This document shows positions 1 to 9,000 of a DNA stretch of 64,000 bases, piece by piece. Position numbers and translations under genes: made by a program. Positions within the stretch are counted from its first letter, which is position 1, and the number at the start of each line of letters is the position of its first letter. Location of the stretch: NCBI GenBank assembly GCA_032158295.1, contig CM063249.1, positions 1,644,501-1,708,500 of the forward strand, in the 5' to 3' direction. Source of the DNA: Pycnopodia helianthoides (taxonomy: Eukaryota; Echinodermata; Asteroidea; Forcipulatida; Asteriidae). Below the pieces are notes generated by a model. That model saw nothing but the letters and a program-made list of their open reading frames with translations. It had not been told where the DNA came from and did no database searches.

Positions 1-90
1 GCTGTATAAAACACGGAGACATCGACTCCCAAAATGTCCCAACCAAGATTACAGCGATGATGACGTCAGGTATAGATTGGGCCAAAAGGC
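1..90 (-). CDS. Gene A exon 11 (TM8), truncated by window edge
   Basis: Candidate acceptor ATCAACTAG|GC gives an open phase-1 continuation, GLLAQSIPDVIIAVILVG then TFWESMSPCFIQ, running off the window. Its hydrophobicity and position fit TM8. The DRxGRK motif found between TM8 and TM9 in SVOP is not visible, so either the exon is very diverged or its end is misjudged. Confidence 0.5.
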
Positions 91-3000
91 CTAGTTGATA
101 TGAAAACTAAGAATTTAACGGTGTGTTGTTAATCATAATTTTCAGCTATAAATGTTTGATATTTAAAAAATGGAAAGGGTAAATACAAAGAATTTAAGTG
201 TTTGTTGTTAGTTATGTTTGTCAACTATGAATGTTTAATGTTTGAATGTTAGAATGGAAAAGGTAAATAAAAGGTAAACATCAATTGAAATGCAGTGGTG
301 CCACAAGGTTCAGTAGTTGGCCCTCGATACAATAGCCAGTCAACATGACAGGTCTCAAGGGCTTCATATATCGATCCTAAAAAAAAAACCACCTTAGCCC
401 TCATCACTTAATCATTTATCTGACAGGAGAATCAGTTCAAGTGCACTAAAATGGATTCTATTCTGGAAAGAGAGATGCATTTATGGATGAGGAACTTGGA
501 CAATATTATCAAACTTAAAAGACATATCGAAGCATTTGACATAAATTGTCTAACAATATCACATGGCAAAGACACAGGGCGGGGGGGGGGACACTGAAAA
601 GCCAATGGGAAGATGACATCATGTATTGTGGACCGAGCTGGGAAGATTACAAACCAGGAGAAGGGCTGGAGACGAAAAATGGTTGGGAGAAATAAGTCAA
701 TCCTTGGTGCCCCAACGGCCTCCATATGGCAAAGGTTATAATGATGAATGAGAATAGACCTTATGCACTGGCGTCGTCAAGCTGCCATTTTCAGGCCATA
801 CATGTCACACGAGGCAATTTACAGGCAACCAGTCCCAGGCAATCTCCAGTTAGTTAATTTATTCACATTTCAAAATTTCTCATAACTTTCCTGGGAGTAG
901 GGCCTAGCGAGTTACAGCGAGAAGAATTTCTCTCGTGCTGCCGAAGTATCCCTTTTGCATGCAGCACAGTTGGTTGCCTCAAAGTTGTGTGACATGACCT
1001 TTAGAGGTAAAACGAAGATGCAACGATGGCAAACGAACATGTACGTGCGGCGCACATGATGGGCCAATGAGCAACCTTCTTTTGACCTTTAGCCGAGGGC
1101 GCCCTACTCAAATGACGCCATGTGCATACGGTCAATCGATTCTTCGCTCGTCCCCAGCGCATTGCCTTAAAACCAAAGGCGCTGGGATGGGCAAACGTAT
1201 CGTTAACGTTAATGCTCAGTCCCATGCTCAGTCCCATCATACATCACACTCACACTGCAAGCACTGCACGCATGACATACTTCCTGAACAAGAATCTGTG
1301 CAAGCTGATTAGCCCATCCCAGCGGTCCTGGATAGGCCGCTGGGGCCGAGCGAATATCGATTCCAGTTTAACCTACCCATGAAATCACCCACGGATGCAA
1401 TGACAGCTTCTACGTATTCGGCGTTGGACACGACCACTTCACACTCGACTGGTTCCTTGTCTTCTACCTTACAAAATGGCGAAGTCATCCGTGGATGGGG
1501 ATCCAACTAATGAAAATAAAGAACATAACTAAAATTACTTTAGTATTATTATTATATAACAATGTATTTCTGGTAATGAAACCAAGGATGCCTCATAAGT
1601 GAACTTAATTACTGTAGCTCGCAAGCCTGAGGAAACCTGTATAAAACAGGGTGTTTGCTATAGTTTTATGTGAAGAAACACGGGGGTTAACCCCTACTCT
1701 TCTAATATAAGTATTCTGGTTTCTTTATAAATAGGTTGAGCAAGTAGGCCACGGGGAAGCTAGCAAACAAAATAAGCGTTATGTGCACCGACAAACCGAC
1801 GTTTCGATTGGTATGTTGTCATCATCGCCTTCATGAGACCACGAGCTTACCGGACTGTCACCCAACGTCATTGCCGAAAAGGCGATATCCGGCAACTTGA
1901 CTGCTGTAGACGGCTTCGGGACGACGAGCGTGGCATTGGGATTGGTGTCCACCACCGCGGACGAGCTGTTGGCTGTGGCTGGGAGGGGCGATGTGATACG
2001 GATGAGACGACCGCTGGCCAGAGCGATGCCGAGATAACAAAAGTACACACAGAACCTGGAGAGAAAGAAGATGCATTTGGACAGTCTAGAAACAATAAAA
2101 ACACAATCATGTCAGACAAGTTTAACATTATTCAAATCCAACAAGTATTTTACTATAACTATTTTTAGTCGATGTACATCCACCTCGTGGATCAAATCGA
2201 CCCGGTGAAAGCCAATGACCCTGTCGGGGTGACTCTCTTCGAGGTCAAGATGACCAGGGGTCATGTTATTATTTTTGTAATATTATGTGCAACGTCACAG
2301 TCCGAGTTTTTGCCAAACAAGGTTGGAAAACTATGGGAAGCCACAAATACAAAGCAAAAACAGATTTGTAACAATGTTACACACAAAAAAAATCAAAAAT
2401 ACTGTTGAAATTGTTGGAAACAAAGCAACTAACCATGTGATGTATATGTTTCAAATAAAAATTTGCAGAAGTGTTGAATTTGGTCATATCATCTGTTAAC
2501 ACGATTGAATGTTTTGCTAACATTCGACTGTCCATGCCAATGGAAAGGTCTATATGGTGAATTGAAGTCAAAATGAAGTTGAGTAAAAATATAGGGCGCC
2601 ATCAGACGAAATTTCTGCACAAACCGCCGTACAGAATCTCCTGCCACACCGAAGTGGGCACTTTGGGACCCTCCTCCCGGTTAGCTCTGACACAGGAACT
2701 GCTTAAAACCTTGCAGCGATGCACCCAACCACAGTGCTTTGGCACATATCAAGAAAAACACAACCATTTCAAAATGGTAGATCCCAACCCCGTGATACTC
2801 CTTGATATCCTGCAGTGTACCAATACACACGTTTTAGGAGGGGTGTCAATCAACTGGGGTTGTCAATTTGGTCAGGAGGGGTAGTGACAAAAAATGTTTT
2901 CCCATAGGTCATGCACAAACTCCTATCTCTGAGGCACGCGAGCCACAGAGCACTACCACAGCTTGGTGGTAAGGCATGTTGTGTCTGACCGCTCTAGGTT

Positions 3001-6000
3001 CAATGGGCTTTTGTGAATGAGGGTCTTGTGATCTTGTGCCGACAGCAGACTGGTTTAGCAAACATAAATCATTGAGATAAGGCAGAACAGACCCTCTTAA
3101 CCTCTTAACCTATCAAATGGGCCTGCCACACCTTTGTGGCAGGATGACGTAACACCGTTGGGAACAAACAGGTGCCCCGTTGCAAGGTTAAAAATGTACG
3201 GCAACTTTTGGTGCCTCTACAACTATTCTTAACGCTCTTTTTAAAATCCTCTAAATGTTTTATCACTCTATACAATACGTTCTTTCAGGGGGAATAATCT
3301 GTTGTAAATGACAGGTAATTAATGCATTCCTGACTGTTTTTATCATTTTTGTATGCACACATGGGAGAGGGACTTCTTGCATTTGAATTGCAAGACAAAT
3401 ACATTCTTTGAATTTGAACTTTTGAGCTCTGAAATGGCACTGCTATACTTCATATAAACTCTCAATGCTGCCGTGCTTTGTATATTTTAAGATAACATTG
3501 AGAGAAACAATGATGTGAGAACAAAAGCATCGAACATTCATGGTTTAAACAATGAGTAACTCACCATATGACCCATAACATTATCGTTTGACGACTCTGT
3601 GCCGGACTCAAAAGTTGTAAGACTGAACTTCGCTGCTCCTGTAAATACAATTTCATTATAGCTAAGTAACAAGATAAAAAGCGCTCGAAGCGAATTTGTG
3701 ACACCATAAAAAGTGGATCGGTGGCACACAGTGGGAGCAGTCAGGGTATGGAGTCATCCAGAGATCTCCATTTTATTTATTAGTGTTCTGTGATCATTAG
3801 ATCAAGTTGAATAGCAGGTAATTTTAGCAAATTATCACCACTTAACTTGTCTACTCATTGCCTTAGTTTAAACAAAAATAGTCTGTCCCAATAGTCTGTG
3901 CCAAGCCAATATGGCTGCCACCACCACACCCACCTTATCATTGAGGGTAGCCTGGATGAGTTTTCCCTCCGGTAGCCTCTTCTGGTTTTTCTCGGCAATC
4001 TTCTTTATCGTTTCCACAGCCGTCCTCAGGACTGCCCGTCAAGGCGAAGTACCGCGGTGACTCCGGAAAAAGCTACATTGTGCGAGTCGGTTTGACATTT
4101 TTAGCAGTTAAAGGCATATATACTTTTGGTAATTGTCAAAGACTAGTATCCTCACTTGGTTAAAGTATCCCATATTTTGGTTCAATTGGTCATCGAAGTT
4201 GCAAGAAAATGATGAAAGAAAAAAAACTTGTTGCATAGAATTGTGTGTTTTCAAATGCCTGAGAAAGGTTACGTGGCTGAAGCCTTACTCAGATTCAAAT
4301 ATTTCAGTGAGAATTTACCTCTTTCTCAAAAACTACTATTACTTCAGGGGAGTCGTTTCTCACAATGTTTTATACTATCAGCAGTTCTCAGGTGCTCTTT
4401 ACCAAGTAAGTTTTTATGGTAATGATTTTTGAGTCAATTACCAAAGTATCCACTCCTTTAATGACTACGTTTTATTAATTAATTCTAAAGGAATATGGAC
4501 AAAGTGACTGCACAGAGTACACTCTGAAAAATCCCGGTCAAAATTGACCCGGATCTCGGGTCCCGTGTGGGGCCTGACCATTTCGGGGTCAGGGGTCAGT
4601 ATCGCCTGACCCGGAATTGCGTCCAAATGACCCAGACATGGGTCAAACTGACGCCGAATTCCAGTTAAAAATTCAAAAAAAAAAAAAAAAAAAAACAAGT
4701 TTCCGGGTCATACTGCATGATCTAGAAATGGGTCCAGCTCCCCAGGGACCCGGAATACGTGTTAAGTCTGACCGGGAGTTTTTAGAGTGTAGACAGGGAT
4801 GAAAAAGGGGCAGGCGTTTTCTGGGGGAGAAAACTGAACAATAATAGCATCGGGAAAACATCAATATGTACATGTTTGAGCATAAGAAGAAATTAGGGTA
4901 CAGATCACAATACACACAATCTCATAACAAATACAAATGTATTTGTGTCTCACTTTCGAAGCCCCATACAAGAAGCGCACATTTTCAAAATAAGTGACGG
5001 AGCTGAAGGCTGAGCCAATGCTGAAGCTTTGGTTTCGAAAGAGGCATATGATTCGCCTGGGGGTAAAGACACTCTGACAATATACTTGGAAAGAAAACAC
5101 CCCTGCTCATGGGTGTGTCGCTCCTGACCACACCCAAGCCTTATTCTGGAGGGGAGGGGGTTTGTACAGGATGTAAAACATACCCAGACCACGGAGATGA
5201 CTGGTATGATCGGCAGAGCTGCACATATACACTGGACCCTCCAACCATAGTACGGTAGAACCAGGTAACCCAACGTGGCCACGTAAACACTGCCGATACC
5301 GAAGAAAAGCTGGAGGGAAAAGTCGAGTCAGAAATGTTTTAAAGACAAACCAGACAGAACTGGTTAAATTTGTGATCGATCTAATGAGACATATCTTGCT
5401 CTCTTGGCAAACGACAAACACCATGCCTCAAAACACTACAAAAACATACAACGGTTGCAATGAGAGAAATATGTCTAAACTAGGGCTAAAGCAAAATGGC
5501 CGATGATAAGAGCTGGACAAATTAGAAGAGAGCTATGCCACAAAATGGTGATTACTGGTAATGAGTAGTAAATTGATACATTTCGAGTAGCATTTTGTTA
5601 AAAAACAACGGAAATCGTTCACTGTGTTGGATTAATTTTGCCGGGGGTTGGGTGATGGTTGGTTGGGTGATGGCGGGTGGGGTGTGCCTTTTCCAAACAC
5701 ATTTGGTTCAATCACCACACACTGTTTCAGCACATGTTTTTCATTACGAATGCCTCAGACGAAAACGAAAATGATAACGTTGTATAACATTCACAATGGG
5801 AGACTTTTGAACGCTAGACGGCAGCAGACAGGTAAAATGCCATTGTATGTGTAGTTCAAAGCCTGCACACATTGCCGAGAACAGTGGATTTACCTGGTAA
5901 ATCTGCTGCCACCTAGCGTCCCAAAAGTCCCCCATTGAAACTATTGTTCATTCGGCCAACACCCATCATGAAACGCTAATGTTGTATTACATACCAGTAA

Positions 6001-9000
6001 CTATATTCCCCAACATTTACAAATTTTAAAGGCCGAGGAATATGTCCCCGGTCTTACCACTTGTCCGAGGACGAAGAGAGCTCTGAAGCTGGACGGTGTG
6101 ATCTCCCCGAGGTAGAGAATGAACGAAGACTGAACGCCGACCACACACATCCCCGCAATCAGCCTCAGCAGTAACACCCAGGTGTAGTTGGGTGCAACTG
6201 ATATCAAGGCCGAGTAGACGAACATTAACGTTGTGATGAGAATCAACCCCTGTGGTTGAACGAAAAGGGAAGAGTTTATTTTGGTCAGTGGGGATAATTA
6301 AAACCCTGCAGTGAGGGACCTGTTTGGTTGCAACGCCCCTGTGGTACATTTTGGTGCTCAATATATGGGGGCATGGTGTAACCCCTATCGTGTCTTCATT
6401 GTTTGCTTGCAATCTCAGGTATTCATTGGAGGATTTTAGGGGGGGGGGGGGTGGGGTTACTTCATTACAAGAGGAAAACAGTGTGTTAAAGTATGTGAAC
6501 ATCGGGGGGGGGGGGGGATACACTCTGCCCCATATCTGGCAAGGTATACTGTGGTTTGTTGTCAACACATGCTAACAAGCTTTTTTCCGTATAAAAGAGG
6601 GTCACCGTTTTGCATTTTTTCAACGACTGTTTTGATCAAAGTTTTCTGTATACATGTCCAGGTAATGCATGGGTTAATTCAAGCTTATTTGTTTGCTGGT
6701 TTCATCTACCATTGACAATTGACATACCGATTTCATACACTAAGGATGCTGATGGCAGAGTTTTTTTGATTGACACTCTAGGACGTGTGGCATGGTCCAG
6801 CTTAGGATATCATGGCATACAAGCTGACAGGTGTGTACGATGTGGTTAAGACAATGAAAATATACCAGCATGACTGTGCTGAATTAGATGTGCTTAATTA
6901 TAATAATTATTATTTCATTGTTTGCAATGAAGCCAAGTTAATGGCCGAATTGCGTGTGGTACGCCCGACCCATAAAGGTTCTATGTCACCCTGGCACAAA
7001 AATAAGCTTGAACGATCTGTACTTTAAAAAAAAGAGTGTCTAATGAAGATATCTGGAGCAGGCTAGACGAAACGTCGAGAACAAATCAAACGGCTCCTCT
7101 CGGAGCTGTACTTCCTAAAAGAGACTATCACAATGGTTGTACCAGCAATAGTTACAAGAAATGTTTAATCTAACCGTGCAGACATAGAATGATCACTACA
7201 AAAAGATTACCAGCAGAAGTCAATGTAGGGACACACCGGCTTCGTTGGGCTAATTGTTCAGGCCACAAAATAGACCCAAACACGACCCTGAAGGTTTGCC
7301 AGGAGTAGAGTTGAACGGTTCCTAAAGGAAACGGTCAGATTTGGTCGGTTTCGTGATATCTGAACCGGATTGTTAGTTATACTTTCAGCCGTATAAAAGT
7401 TGATAACTGCAACAAATTCTACTTTTTCCCACGATGAGTATTTGATAAAGTATTCAGAATATGAATAAATGGATTATCGTTCTTCAAAATCAATGGATAA
7501 AGCAAACATGTTCGCTCTGTCCATTGGTTTTAACAGCACGATAAAACTATATTATTAATTTTCTACAATTTATAAAATGTGTTTTTATTTTGTCATTAAA
7601 AAATAAGCTTTATTTTGCTGTAACATGCGGGTAGTGTACACAATTTTGATTTTGGGTGAGCAAATAAAGTTTTACTAGAAGTGGATTTGAACCTGTGATA
7701 CCCAGAATAACATGCCAGTGTCATAGGGGATTTTGAAGATGGTTCATAATTCAAAAGAGGGCGCTAACGACGAAATTTCTACACAATTCGTCGATGTGGG
7801 CAGAATCTCAGGGGTCAGAATCTCCTGCCACACTAGACTGGTCCCCTGTCCTTATCCGCAAGAGTAAGGACATGCACCGGTCTATAATTACGGTAATGTA
7901 CGTTCCTATATATAACTCTATGGTAATGTATGTAGGTTGAATACAGCAGACAACCATGTGAATGGGATGCGAGGTCAAAGGTGCGTTTGTCAGGATTCCT
8001 CCAAACGCTCTAAGCCGGTCTCTGGCGTTAAACACGAGCCTGGAAGTGAGACGTCAGATGTTCGGGCTACTGCCACACCTGCATTCATCACACCATTTAC
8101 AACAGCATTGACACCAATCCCAGTGGTGTACTGTCTGTACGGCTGTGATAACGATCACCCAATAAATAACTAATTCAAATGGGAATAAACAGAGCCCGAA
8201 AAGAAGGGCAATAAATGAGTCGAAAAAATATCAATCATTATTGTTCGCACGAATTAGTTACACACCACGTGTGAAGTTCGCACGAGTAACCAAATATAAC
8301 ATATTCTCCCCATCCCTGTCCCTTCCTAGGCTCCGTAGAAAACAAACTTAAAAACTCAAAACAGTTCTAGCATAGTCCTTCTTGAATAGGTGAATCATTG
8401 GCGGCACGAGTAAACGTACAATCAAAGTATATCTTCCAATGTTGTTTGTTAGACTTACCGGTCTTCTGCCGTAGACATCGACCATTTTACTGATGGGATA
8501 CGCCCCCAGGAGCTCCCCTACGAACAGCATCTATCAACGATGATACAGACATAGTCAAACAGGCCATGTAATATGCACAAGCGATATCTTAAAAATATAC
8601 TGCAATGCATCTTGGGAAACAGAGTACACTTAAAGATTAAATCAAGCTACCAATATGGACGCAACGCTGTGGTTTACACGAAGCCAAGTTTTAGAGACCT
8701 TTCTTTTGTTGATAAACTTTGACCCAATTCACCTGACGGCATCATCACAGAATCTTGGCAGCGCCATTTTGGAAGATTCCCTTGTGTTATACAGTGTAGT
8801 GCGCATTTTAGGCGACGCGGTGTTTCAATACGAGCTTTCCATCGTGCAAGTTACAAAATGGCGAGCGTGTCAGAGAGTAGCCGCGTGGCGATTTTTTTGC
8901 TTCTGCAGCACACGTCGGCTATGGAGTCAACAGTTAAGGGATAGGCTGTTCTTCCCTTTCCCTCAACAGTTGAGTGGTTGACTCCATAGCCGACGTGTGC

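Noticed and set aside
7808..8173. Candidate exon between gene A exons 4 and 5
   Set aside because: Frames exist on both strands, but none matches the transporter family, and exons 4 and 5 join in phase without it (GRRP to GLILI). Part of the sequence (CGAAATTTCT...CTCCTGCCACAC) recurs near 2600, so it is repeat.
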